Positions 32,621 to 40,958 of a stretch of DNA of 64,000 nt are shown here, piece after piece. The position numbers were made by a program, and so were the translations under genes. Source of the DNA: an uncultured Candidatus Melainabacteria bacterium (GTDB taxonomy: Bacteria; Cyanobacteriota; Vampirovibrionia; Gastranaerophilales; Gastranaerophilaceae). A model generated the notes under the pieces. It saw nothing but the letters and a program-made list of their open reading frames with translations. It did not search any database and was not told where the DNA came from. The stretch is taken from positions 248,001-312,000 of the forward strand of contig CAKUZB010000001.1 of assembly GCA_934717745.1 (NCBI GenBank). The letters are read 5' to 3'. How positions within the stretch are numbered: the first letter of the stretch is position 1; each line of letters starts with the position of its first letter.

Positions 32621-33082
32621 TTATGTTGTTTTGGCTTCTGCTTTAGCCTGTCTGTCTTTCATTGCTTTTGCTAAAATTACAGCATCAGCAGGCATCATTG
32701 TAATTGTTTTGCGTTCAACTTTTAGCCCTTTTTTGTTTAACTCTTTTGCTTTTTGAGCAGATTCAAGAATGTTTTCTTTTGTGAAGGTATCAACTTGCTT
32801 GTAATGTGTTGGGTCATTACCCTCTAGATAACCTTTAGGATCAATAGATAAACTGAACCAACGTCCAACGTTTTCACCCAGATTAGTTACAAAGAAATTC
32901 AAATTTTGTAATTTACTAAAGAATCCTTTTTTAGGAATAATTTCAATATCAACATCTTTAGCCATTTGTTCAAGTTCAGGTAGGGCTTTTTCCAGAGCCT
33001 CACCGCCCATTTTTTTTGCTAATTTTGGTACAGGTTTTAAAGCCGTAAAACTTGGTTGTGTAGTATTTGTAGCAATGTTCAT
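32621..33082 (-). CDS. Small FTAL-motif protein
   Basis: This 153-residue protein starts MNIATNTTQPSFTALKPVPK, with the PSFTAL motif at the same distance from the start as in the convergent neighbour. AAAGGA precedes the ATG. The body includes a helical part (MGGEALEKALPELEQMAKDV), an aromatic patch (FFVTNLGENVGRWFSLSIDP) and a lysine-rich end. It looks soluble. No known family is recognised. The convergent layout with another motif protein suggests a related but not operonic pair. Confidence 0.75.
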   Translation of the reverse strand: MNIATNTTQPSFTALKPVPKLAKKMGGEALEKALPELEQMAKDVDIEIIPKKGFFSKLQNLNFFVTNLGENVGRWFSLSIDPKGYLEGNDPTHYKQVDTFTKENILESAQKAKELNKKGLKVERKTITMMPADAVILAKAMKDRQAKAEAKTT

Positions 33083-33217
33083 TACTTTTCCTTTCCCATT
33101 TTACTCATTTATATCTATAATCTGCTATGAGAAAAATTGCTGAAAAATAAAAATTGCCCAAATAATGAGAACTGTGAAGAAAAGTTAATAAAAATTGTTG
33201 AAAAATAATCTTTAATT

Positions 33218-33895
33218 TTATTTTTCTAAATCCTCATTATCTTTAAATTTTAGTTTTGTAATTCTTGGCAGGCTCAATTGGTAATATGTTGCCAAAAGTC
33301 TTATAAAAATTGTAATTACGATTGCTGAAGTTACCGCCAGCATAGGGTTAAGTTTAAAAGTATACATATAATAATAAATCACAGCCCCAACAATTGCTGC
33401 TGATGCGTAAATATCTTTATAAAGCACAAATGGAATTTTTCCTGCCAAAATATCTCTCATCATTCCACCGCCAATTCCGGTAATTACACCGACAAATATT
33501 GCTAAAAAAGCGTTTTGAGAGAAACCTAAAACAATCGCTGAATTTGTTCCGGTTACGGCAAAAACTCCAAGACCGATAGCATCAAAGAAATTCACCATAT
33601 CCATAAAAAATTGTTTATTTTTTTTGAATTTTAATCTTGCAACTGTAGCAAGTCCAAACGCAATAATAGAGGTTAAAAATGCGACTAATACATAAATAGA
33701 ATTTCTAAACATTGCCGGAGGTAAATATCCAAGCATAATATCACGTAGTGCCCCACCGCCAACGGCAGTAATTACGCCAAGAACGATTATTCCGAAAATA
33801 TCAAATCTCTTTTTTATTCCGACAATTGCACCGGATATTGCAAACGCAACAATACCGATTAATTCAATTATCATTATTTCTATACCAAATTTCAT
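33218..33895 (-). CDS. TRIC family channel protein (YicG/UPF0126)
   Basis: This 225-residue membrane protein has seven hydrophobic segments. It has the internal repeat of the bacterial TRIC family: GITAVGGGALRDIMLGYLPP-like VITAVGGGALRDIMLG in the first half and VITGIGGGMMRDILAGKIPF in the second. These GGGxxRD loops line the cation (K+) path of trimeric intracellular cation channels. AAAGGAT precedes the ATG; MKFGIEIMIIELIG begins the first helix. It is monocistronic or weakly linked to the MATE gene upstream (38 nt gap). Confidence 0.9.
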   Translation of the reverse strand: MKFGIEIMIIELIGIVAFAISGAIVGIKKRFDIFGIIVLGVITAVGGGALRDIMLGYLPPAMFRNSIYVLVAFLTSIIAFGLATVARLKFKKNKQFFMDMVNFFDAIGLGVFAVTGTNSAIVLGFSQNAFLAIFVGVITGIGGGMMRDILAGKIPFVLYKDIYASAAIVGAVIYYYMYTFKLNPMLAVTSAIVITIFIRLLATYYQLSLPRITKLKFKDNEDLEK

Positions 33896-33933
33896 TTTTT
33901 TATATCCTTTTTATAGAATTATAGCAAAAATTA

Positions 33934-35277
33934 CTATTTTCTCAAGGCTTTAAGTTGTTTTATAAGGCTAATTTTATATCCTGTAAATAATACAATTGAT
34001 GCACCAATCCATGCTGCCGGAGTTGCAAAACAAATTCCTAAAAATCCAAAGAAGTGTCCTAAAATTATAGCACAAGCACCTCTTAATATTAGTTCTGCTA
34101 TACCGGACATTAATGGTGCAATTGCTTGTCCCATTCCTTGAAGAATATTTCTGAAAATCAATAATATTGCAAGGAAAATCATAAATACCATTATTACGTG
34201 TAAATATAATGCACCCATAGAGATAATATTTTCGTTTTGTTCGCTCATAAAAATCGAAACTATATTTTCGGCAAAGAATATCAAAATAACGAAGGAAAAT
34301 ACGCAAATAGAAATTCCAATCATCACTGCACATTTTGTACCTTGTTTGATTCTGCCCATTTTACCTGCACCAAAATTTTGAGCCGTAAAGGTTGCCATTG
34401 TAGCACCTAATGCAACGAGTGCTTGACCAAATATTTGTTCAACTCTCATTGCTGAAGTGTATCCTGCAACGGCATCAGAACCAAATCCGTTTAAAACGTA
34501 TTGAAGAATAATTATACCAATTGTCAAAACTGACATTTGAAACCCCATAGGAATACCTATTCTTAAATGTTCCATTATGAAGTCTTTATTTAATTTCCAA
34601 TCGCTTTTTTGTAAATGTAAAATCGGATATTTCCAAAACATAAAACTCATACATAAAATTGTCGCAATTAATTGGGATAAAACTGTTGCCCAGCCTGCAC
34701 CTGCAATACCCATTTTTATTTTTGTTACGAATAAAAATGCTAAAGCAATATTCAAAATTGATGAAAAAATTAAAAAATACAAAGGTGTTTTGCTATCGCC
34801 CAAGGCTCTGATTACGTTTGAAGATAAGTTATAAAAAACTGTCGCAAATATTCCTATAAACATTATGAATAAGTAAGTATTTGCCATATCAATTATGTCA
34901 GTTGGAGTTCTTAAAAGTTGTAATAGTTGGTAAGTAAACGGCACTGACAAGATTGTCATTATAACCATTATTGCACCTGAAAGAACAAAAGATGTCGTAA
35001 AAGATTTTCTTACCATATCATAATCTCTTGCCCCAAATTTTTGAGCCAAAACTACAGTAAAACCTTGAGTTGAGGAGAAAATAAAACTTATTATAAAAAA
35101 TATCAAAGATGCCGTACAACCAACCGCCGCAAGTGCTTGTACACCCAAATATCTTCCAACAATAATGGCATCTGCAAGGTTGTACATTTGCTGAAAAATA
35201 TTACCAATAAAGATGGGTAACATAAATGCGAATATAAGATTTAAAGGCTTCCCATGTGTTAATTCTTTAACTGCCAT
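33934..35277 (-). CDS. MATE family multidrug/cation efflux transporter
   Basis: This polytopic protein of 447 residues has twelve hydrophobic segments in two homologous halves. Family features are LNLIFAFMLPIFIGNIFQQM, NLADAIIVGRYLGVQALAAVG and FTVVLAQKFGARDYDMVRKS in the N half and MRVEQIFGQALVALGATMATF with QNFGAGKMGRIKQG in the C half. It probably exports drugs or metabolites in exchange for Na+ or H+. I chose the second in-frame ATG (35277, MAVKELT), which has AGAGGA 8 nt upstream; the first ATG at 35295 has none. Confidence 0.9.
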   Translation of the reverse strand: MAVKELTHGKPLNLIFAFMLPIFIGNIFQQMYNLADAIIVGRYLGVQALAAVGCTASLIFFIISFIFSSTQGFTVVLAQKFGARDYDMVRKSFTTSFVLSGAIMVIMTILSVPFTYQLLQLLRTPTDIIDMANTYLFIMFIGIFATVFYNLSSNVIRALGDSKTPLYFLIFSSILNIALAFLFVTKIKMGIAGAGWATVLSQLIATILCMSFMFWKYPILHLQKSDWKLNKDFIMEHLRIGIPMGFQMSVLTIGIIILQYVLNGFGSDAVAGYTSAMRVEQIFGQALVALGATMATFTAQNFGAGKMGRIKQGTKCAVMIGISICVFSFVILIFFAENIVSIFMSEQNENIISMGALYLHVIMVFMIFLAILLIFRNILQGMGQAIAPLMSGIAELILRGACAIILGHFFGFLGICFATPAAWIGASIVLFTGYKISLIKQLKALRK

Positions 35278-35313
35278 ACATACTTCCTCTAGCAAAATAA
35301 TAGCATAAAATGT

Positions 35314-35347
35314 AAAAGGGAGTTAATTTTTTGATTAACTCCCTTTT
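35314..35347 (-). terminator. Terminator of the DXS-like gene
   Basis: The 14-bp stem AAAAGGGAGTTAAT / ATTAACTCCCTTTT has a 6-nt loop. It lies about 70 nt after the DXS-like stop codon and upstream of the MATE gene. Confidence 0.75.
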
Positions 35348-35415
35348 ATCTAGGCTATTTAATTTTTATTTCTTGTGCTAATTATCGATTTTTGTTTTTG
35401 TTTGAGAATTATCTT

Positions 35416-37251
35416 TTATAAATTAGTTTTGATGTCTTCTACAATTAATTCAGGAGTTAAGTGATAACGTTTGTTTAATTCGTCCATTGAAGTTCTGTCT
35501 GTGAATTCTTTTTTAGCACCAAAGTTTAAAACTTTCATTTCTGAATTACTATAAAATCTTGAGATTTTTTCACCGTAACCTCCGTCTAGAACACCATCTT
35601 CAAGAGTAACTACTAATGAGTGGTTCTTCTTTAAGTCGTTTAAGGCTTTTTCATCAATACCTGTCAGGTATACAGGATTAATCAAGGTTGCTTTAACACC
35701 GATTTCTTGTTCTAATTTTTCTTGCACTTGTTTTCCTAATTCATAAAAATTACCGACACCTATGATAGCAACTTGTTCACCTTTATCTGTAATTTTGAAT
35801 TTATTTAATTTTGCATAATTTGTTTTGTCTGCAACTCCTGTTGAAGTTAATTCTGTCATAGGTACTCTTATTACAACCGGATATTTGTCTTGTTCTACAG
35901 ACCAGTCAAGCATTGCAAGATATTCTTCTTTGTTTGTTGGTGCAAGATAAACGATATTTGGAATGTTGCTGATTAATGGAATATCAAATACTTGTAAGTG
36001 AGTTACATCAGCGTTTGATATGCCTCCCCAGAAAACAAGGATTGTAGCAGGTGCGTTATTTATTGCTAAATCTTGAGATAATTGGTCGTAACTTCTTTGT
36101 AGAAAAGAACTTAGAACTTCAAATACCGGTTTTGCACCGTTTGATGCTAAACCTGAAACATAACCAACGGCGTGTTGTTCTGCAATGCCAACATCTGTAT
36201 AGTTTTTGCCTAATTTATCTCTTACCTCTTTAGTTAAACCTGTAGCCCCTGGAGTTGCTGCTGATACTACGATTACAGAGTTATCTTTTTGCACCTTGTC
36301 TACAAGATAATCGTTTGTTATTGAAGTGTAAGTTTCAACTTTTGGTTGAGGTTTTCCGTAGTTTTCAACAAAGTTCGGTAATGTCCAGTGATAAGTTTCT
36401 TTATCCGCAACTGCCGGCTCATAGCCTTTACCTTTTAATGTATGAATATGAACAACTGTAGGTTTTTCTGTGTCTTTTACTTTATTGAATGCATCAATTA
36501 ATTTTTCTACGTTGTTGCCTTCTTCAACGTAATAATAATCAAATCCCATTGATTTAAAGATGTTATCTTGTGCTTCGCCATTAGTTTTTCTTAGTTTTTC
36601 AAGACTATTGTAGATACCACCCTCAACAGGTGCGATAGACATAACGTTGTCGTTAACAATGATAATTATATTTGAATTTAATACGGCAGCGTTGCTTAAA
36701 CCCTCAAATGCTTCCCCACCTGATAATGAGCCATCGCCGATAAGAGCAACAATGTTATATTTTTCACCTTTTAAATCTCTTGCTTTTGCCATACCGGTAG
36801 AAAGACTAAGAGAAGTTGAAGTGTGTCCTAAAATAAAGTTATCGTGCTTGCTTTCTTTAGGGTTTGAGTAACCTGAAATTTCAGGGTGGTTAAGTGGGTG
36901 TAAAAAAGCATCTTTTCTACCGGTAATAATTTTATGAGGATAGATTTGGTGTGATACGTCAAAAATGAATTTGTCTTTTGGTGAATCAAAAACGTAGTGC
37001 ATAGCGATAGTTGCTTCTACGATACCTAAATCCGGACCTAAGTGTCCGCCGATAGTATCAACTTTGTTGATAATTGCTTTTCTGATGTCGCCTGCGAGAA
37101 TGTCCATTTCATCGTAAGAAAGATTTTTGACATCTTGAGGTGAGTTAACTTTGTTAAAAACTTCTGAATAATTTTGTTCTAAAGCATTTGCCATGGTGTT
37201 TACTCCTATAATTAAAAGTGTTAATAGCGAAATTAATATTTTATTTTTCAT
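35416..37251 (-). CDS. DXS-like transketolase-family enzyme with a possible signal peptide (dual start)
   Basis: The protein has 611 residues from the first ATG. It shows ThDP-enzyme motifs: GGHLGPDLGIVEATIAMHYV, the Mg/ThDP loop IGDGSLSGGEAFEGL...NDN, LKGKGYEPA...YHW, and VGIAEQHAVGYVSGLASNGA. The DXS substrate loop is changed (FWGGISNADVTHLQVFDIPL rather than RAG...DGxTHxG), placing it in a DXS-like subgroup that I recall from lactobacilli and relatives. The extreme N-terminus MKNKILISLLTLLIIGVNTM reads as a Sec signal peptide with ANA cleavage. Both this ATG (GGAGG) and the internal ATG at 37194 (AGGAG, 8 nt) have ribosome sites, so a cytosolic 592-residue form is equally possible. Confidence 0.8.
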   Translation of the reverse strand: MKNKILISLLTLLIIGVNTMANALEQNYSEVFNKVNSPQDVKNLSYDEMDILAGDIRKAIINKVDTIGGHLGPDLGIVEATIAMHYVFDSPKDKFIFDVSHQIYPHKIITGRKDAFLHPLNHPEISGYSNPKESKHDNFILGHTSTSLSLSTGMAKARDLKGEKYNIVALIGDGSLSGGEAFEGLSNAAVLNSNIIIIVNDNVMSIAPVEGGIYNSLEKLRKTNGEAQDNIFKSMGFDYYYVEEGNNVEKLIDAFNKVKDTEKPTVVHIHTLKGKGYEPAVADKETYHWTLPNFVENYGKPQPKVETYTSITNDYLVDKVQKDNSVIVVSAATPGATGLTKEVRDKLGKNYTDVGIAEQHAVGYVSGLASNGAKPVFEVLSSFLQRSYDQLSQDLAINNAPATILVFWGGISNADVTHLQVFDIPLISNIPNIVYLAPTNKEEYLAMLDWSVEQDKYPVVIRVPMTELTSTGVADKTNYAKLNKFKITDKGEQVAIIGVGNFYELGKQVQEKLEQEIGVKATLINPVYLTGIDEKALNDLKKNHSLVVTLEDGVLDGGYGEKISRFYSNSEMKVLNFGAKKEFTDRTSMDELNKRYHLTPELIVEDIKTNL

Positions 37252-37350
37252 TCTTCCTCCAAATTTTTATAATAAAATTTTAACACCTGATAGCAACTCT
37301 CAGTCAACCCTAAAATTTAAATTTTTTAAAAAATGTAAATTTTACTCGCT

Positions 37351-37382
37351 AAAAAATGTCGAAAAGTTTTAACTTATTCGAC
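37351..37382 (-). terminator. Terminator of the GT8-ABC fusion gene
   Basis: On the minus strand GTCGAA...TTCGAC forms an 11-bp stem with one bulge, followed by six U residues, shortly after the fusion gene's stop. Confidence 0.75.
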
Positions 37383-37404
37383 GTTTTTTATTTTAATTTG
37401 CAAT

Positions 37405-40056
37405 TTACAATACAGATTCTTTTTGGTGTCTAAATTGCATTTCGTACAAGTGTTTATATTGACCGTTTTCAATTTGCATCAATTCATCGTGAGAACCCAA
37501 TTCAACCAGTTCTCCCTCGTTTATTACGGCAATTCTGTCTGCATTTTTGATTGTAGAAAGTCTATGTGCAATAATAAACACTGTTCTATCTTTCATTAAA
37601 TTATCCATTGCTTTTTGAACAATTGCTTCTGATTCATTATCAAGGGCAGAGGTTGCCTCGTCTAAGATTACAATCGGAGCATTTCTAAGCATTGCACGAG
37701 CAATTGCAACACGTTGTCTTTGTCCGCCAGACAGAGTTAATCCTCTTTCTCCAATTGTTGTTTCCAGTCCCTCTGGAAGTTTTTGAATCATTTCTTCTAA
37801 ATGAGCAGATTCAATTGCTTTTTCTATCTCCTCACTTGTTGCATTTGGATTACCCATTAAAATATTTTCTTTAATCGTTCCGGAGTACAAGAAATTATCT
37901 TGGAATACCATTGATATACTTCCTCTTAAAGATTTTAGTGTAAAATCTCTAATATCCGTTTCATCATATTTCAATGAACCTGATTTTATTTCGTAAAAAC
38001 GATTAATAAGGTTAACTAAAGTAGATTTACCACCACCGGAGTTACCTACAATTGCAAGAGTTTCATTTTTTTTAACCGTTAGATTGATATTTTTCAAAAC
38101 AGGTTTATTTGGTACGTATTCAAAGCAAACATTTTGGAATGAAATTTTTTCTTTTATCCCTTTAAATTCAATTGCATTTTGTTTTTCAACAATTTGCGAT
38201 TTTAAATCAAAAAGTTCAAAAACACGACCCATAGCAACGAAGATTTTTTGAATACCAGTAAGAGTATTACCAAGAGTTTTTACAGGTTTGTACAATAGTA
38301 ATAAAGATGTTACAAAAGAAGCGAAAGCACCTGCGGTCATGTGTCCTGCGTTGATTAGGTATGTTCCGACACCAAGAACAATTGCGATACCAATTGATGC
38401 AATTTGGTACATCATTGGCGACATCCATGCGGTACGTTTTGTTAGAGAAATGTTTACATCAAAGAATTCTTTAAGTTGTGTTCTAAAAGTTTTTTCACGA
38501 ACATCTTGCAAGTCATAAGCATACATAACTTTATTACCGTTATAAGTTTCGTTCATGTTTGTTGTAATATCACCTGTTATGACCATGTTTTGGTTAGATG
38601 CCATTCTCATTCTTTTTCTTAATAAGGTTACAGGAATAAATGCTATACAAAGAACAGCAACACCAATAAATGCAAGTTGCCAAGAACTGTAAATCATAAC
38701 TGCAATAAGACCTAAAGCCCCAAAAATACTTGTTGTAATAGTTTTAATTTGGTCAACGATACCCGCAGAGGCTGTTTGAGGGTCAGACACATATCTTGAG
38801 ATAATAATACCAGAAGGATTATCATCAAAGAATTGAGGGTGCATGTGAATTAAGTGGTGGAATAAATCTGCTTTGACATCGTTTGTAATGTGAATACTTG
38901 TCCAAGATGAGATGTAACTATTTAGATACCTTAAAAGACCTTGAACAGCGGCAAATAAAATAATACCAATAGGTAGTAAGAAAGCCATTAAAATGCTTGT
39001 TATTGATATTGTGTGGTTAAGAGCCGTAAATACAAAAGTTTTCCCGCCGATAACGTAATCCATGTAAGGCTTAATTGCAAGAGCCGTAACACCGTCTAAT
39101 AATCCTAATGGGATAGCGATAAGAAAACCAAAGATAATTCTAGGCAAATATGGTTTGATATAAGGCATCATACGAGAAAGAAGCCAAGCATAATCAAAAG
39201 AATTAGATGCAGATGTTGCTTTTAATTTGTATTGATTAGACTCTCTAAATTCTTTAATTTCGTTGTAAATTGGAGATTTTTCCGCATACTCCCACCACAG
39301 ATTTTTGTAAGAGTTGCGACAACCAGTTTCTGTAGGTTTTGGACCAGGGAAAAAAATGATACTTGGAGTTTCTACATGAGATAAGTATTTACTATAATCG
39401 TGTTGCAATTGACGTGTTGAAAAATCAATTTCAGAGTGCTTCAAAAACCAATATTCTGGGTAGTTATATTTTAAATCTAAAGTCAAACAGTCCTCTACAA
39501 TAACATTGAATAAATATTCGTTAGGATTATTCTTATTTATTAAAAGGCTACCCTTTTTATTTTTTAAAGTCATATATTTTTGAGTATATTGCTTTTCTTC
39601 CCAGATTTTTTTATTTATAAGAACCATAGTTGCTTTGTGATAAATAGTATGTTTTAATTTTGCTGACTTTAAGCCTTCTATAATATCTTTACTGTGGAAA
39701 AATTCAACTGCTGCACAAGAATTATTAGATAAATCAGTGCTGTATAATTCAGATAAATCTGTAGTTATTAAAGAATCAAAATTCAAAAATAAGAATTTGT
39801 CCTTATTAATATAAGGAATTACTTCGAAAACATTTACTGTTGAGAAATGATTTTTTATAAAATTTATACTTTCACAATTGCTAAATTGTTTTTGAAAAGT
39901 TTCAAACAGATTTAATATTTTAGAACTAACTTCATTATCGTGCATAATATAAAAATTGAAGTTATTTTTTTCATTATTTTTTAAAATACTGTATAAAGAA
40001 ATCAATGCCATATATGAACTTGACTCAGTTACAATATATGCAATATTAATATTCAT
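37405..40056 (-). CDS. GT8-like glycosyltransferase fused to an MsbA-type ABC exporter
   Basis: This 883-residue protein joins two modules. Residues 1-270 resemble a family 8 glycosyltransferase: N-terminal IAYIVTESSSYMALISLYSI, INKDKFLFLNFDSLITTDLS (where DxD is expected but reads NFD) and IIFFPGPKPTE near the end. Residues 285-600 form six membrane helices of a type IV exporter, and 635-883 the ATPase, with Walker A GNSGGGKST near 670, signature LSGGQRQRVA, Walker B IVILDEATSALD and the H-loop IAHRLST. The exporter half resembles lipid flippases of the MsbA group. AAAGG precedes the ATG. It lies downstream of the phosphatase, aldolase and cytidylyltransferase genes, pointing to glycolipid modification and flipping. 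Confidence 0.88.
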   Translation of the reverse strand: MNINIAYIVTESSSYMALISLYSILKNNEKNNFNFYIMHDNEVSSKILNLFETFQKQFSNCESINFIKNHFSTVNVFEVIPYINKDKFLFLNFDSLITTDLSELYSTDLSNNSCAAVEFFHSKDIIEGLKSAKLKHTIYHKATMVLINKKIWEEKQYTQKYMTLKNKKGSLLINKNNPNEYLFNVIVEDCLTLDLKYNYPEYWFLKHSEIDFSTRQLQHDYSKYLSHVETPSIIFFPGPKPTETGCRNSYKNLWWEYAEKSPIYNEIKEFRESNQYKLKATSASNSFDYAWLLSRMMPYIKPYLPRIIFGFLIAIPLGLLDGVTALAIKPYMDYVIGGKTFVFTALNHTISITSILMAFLLPIGIILFAAVQGLLRYLNSYISSWTSIHITNDVKADLFHHLIHMHPQFFDDNPSGIIISRYVSDPQTASAGIVDQIKTITTSIFGALGLIAVMIYSSWQLAFIGVAVLCIAFIPVTLLRKRMRMASNQNMVITGDITTNMNETYNGNKVMYAYDLQDVREKTFRTQLKEFFDVNISLTKRTAWMSPMMYQIASIGIAIVLGVGTYLINAGHMTAGAFASFVTSLLLLYKPVKTLGNTLTGIQKIFVAMGRVFELFDLKSQIVEKQNAIEFKGIKEKISFQNVCFEYVPNKPVLKNINLTVKKNETLAIVGNSGGGKSTLVNLINRFYEIKSGSLKYDETDIRDFTLKSLRGSISMVFQDNFLYSGTIKENILMGNPNATSEEIEKAIESAHLEEMIQKLPEGLETTIGERGLTLSGGQRQRVAIARAMLRNAPIVILDEATSALDNESEAIVQKAMDNLMKDRTVFIIAHRLSTIKNADRIAVINEGELVELGSHDELMQIENGQYKHLYEMQFRHQKESVL

Positions 40057-40083
40057 ACAACCCTTTCTTGAATTTACAATAAA

Positions 40084-40215
40084 TTATTTTGTTTTCAACA
40101 AAGATTTAGTAATGAATTTTAAATTAATATCCCTATTGTTATTTATAAATTCTTCTAACATTTCTGACAAATCTTTGTTTAATTGAATTTTATCATGCTC
40201 ATGTAAATTAAACAA
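40084..40215 (-). CDS. Possible 43-residue peptide upstream of the GT8-ABC gene
   Basis: An open frame from TTG at 40215, 6 nt after AAGGAT, reads a charged helical peptide (NLHEHDKIQLNKDLSEMLEE ...) ending KSLLKTK and stops 28 nt before the fusion gene. It may be a small protein or the remnant of a longer one. Evidence is only the ribosome site, composition and position. Confidence 0.3.
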   Translation of the reverse strand: MFNLHEHDKIQLNKDLSEMLEEFINNNRDINLKFITKSLLKTK

Positions 40216-40265
40216 TGTTTTATCCTTGTTGATAATTACAAACGTTAGTACGGTTTAGTTTTGAT

Positions 40266-40925
40266 TTACACCGCAGATATTTCATTAAAAAAGATAAAAA
40301 GTTCCTTAATCTTGTGTGCAACAAATAATGGAAATATTTCTTTAAAATCATCAATTGTTTTAAATCCATAACCATAAGTTACCCCGATAAAATCAATGCC
40401 CAATATTTTTGAGGCTTTAGCATCAGATTTACTATCACCGATATAAATACATTCGTTTTGTGTAGCGTTTAATTTTTGCATGCAATTTGAGATTATATCT
40501 TTTTTTGTCAATACGTTATTGTTGTCTGCACCACAAATTGCATCTAAATATTTATCTAAATGAAAGTGCTTAATCAAATTAATTGCATAATCTTCTCTTT
40601 TATATGTGGCTATTCCTAATTTGTAATTTTGTTTTTGTAAAAAGTCAAAAAGTTCATATACCCCGTCATATACTTCTGCTTTGTAGAGGTCTTTATCTGC
40701 ATATCTGTTTCGAAAGGTATTAGCATAAATTTGTGCTTCTTTTTCTGAAATTTTATATGTATTTATTAAAGAATTTTGTATTGGAGGTCCTATAAATGTT
40801 TTTAATTCATCGTCTGAAATAGGTTTTAGATGGTGTTCTTGTATTGTATATTTTATAGAGGATAGTAATCCTTCTTTGCAATCCAATAGAGTTCCGTCAA
40901 CATCAAATATTATATATTTATGCAT
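40266..40925 (-). CDS. HAD-family phosphatase (Gph-like)
   Basis: This 219-residue haloacid dehalogenase-type hydrolase has motif I FDVDGTLLD at residues 8-16, a helical cap (SIKYTIQEHHLKPISDDELK, TFIGPPIQNSLI), motif II GIATYKR, motif III lysine in LTKKDII and motif IV YIGDSKSDAKAS. The phosphoglycolate phosphatase-like branch acts on many sugar phosphates. It follows the aldolase gene by 33 nt on the same strand and AAAGGA precedes its ATG. In a 2-keto-sugar pathway it would fit the step done by KdsC (removal of phosphate before CMP activation); this is inference. Confidence 0.85.
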   Translation of the reverse strand: MHKYIIFDVDGTLLDCKEGLLSSIKYTIQEHHLKPISDDELKTFIGPPIQNSLINTYKISEKEAQIYANTFRNRYADKDLYKAEVYDGVYELFDFLQKQNYKLGIATYKREDYAINLIKHFHLDKYLDAICGADNNNVLTKKDIISNCMQKLNATQNECIYIGDSKSDAKASKILGIDFIGVTYGYGFKTIDDFKEIFPLFVAHKIKELFIFFNEISAV

Positions 40926-40958
40926 TTAATTTTCCTTTGCAAGTATTTTTTTATATTT

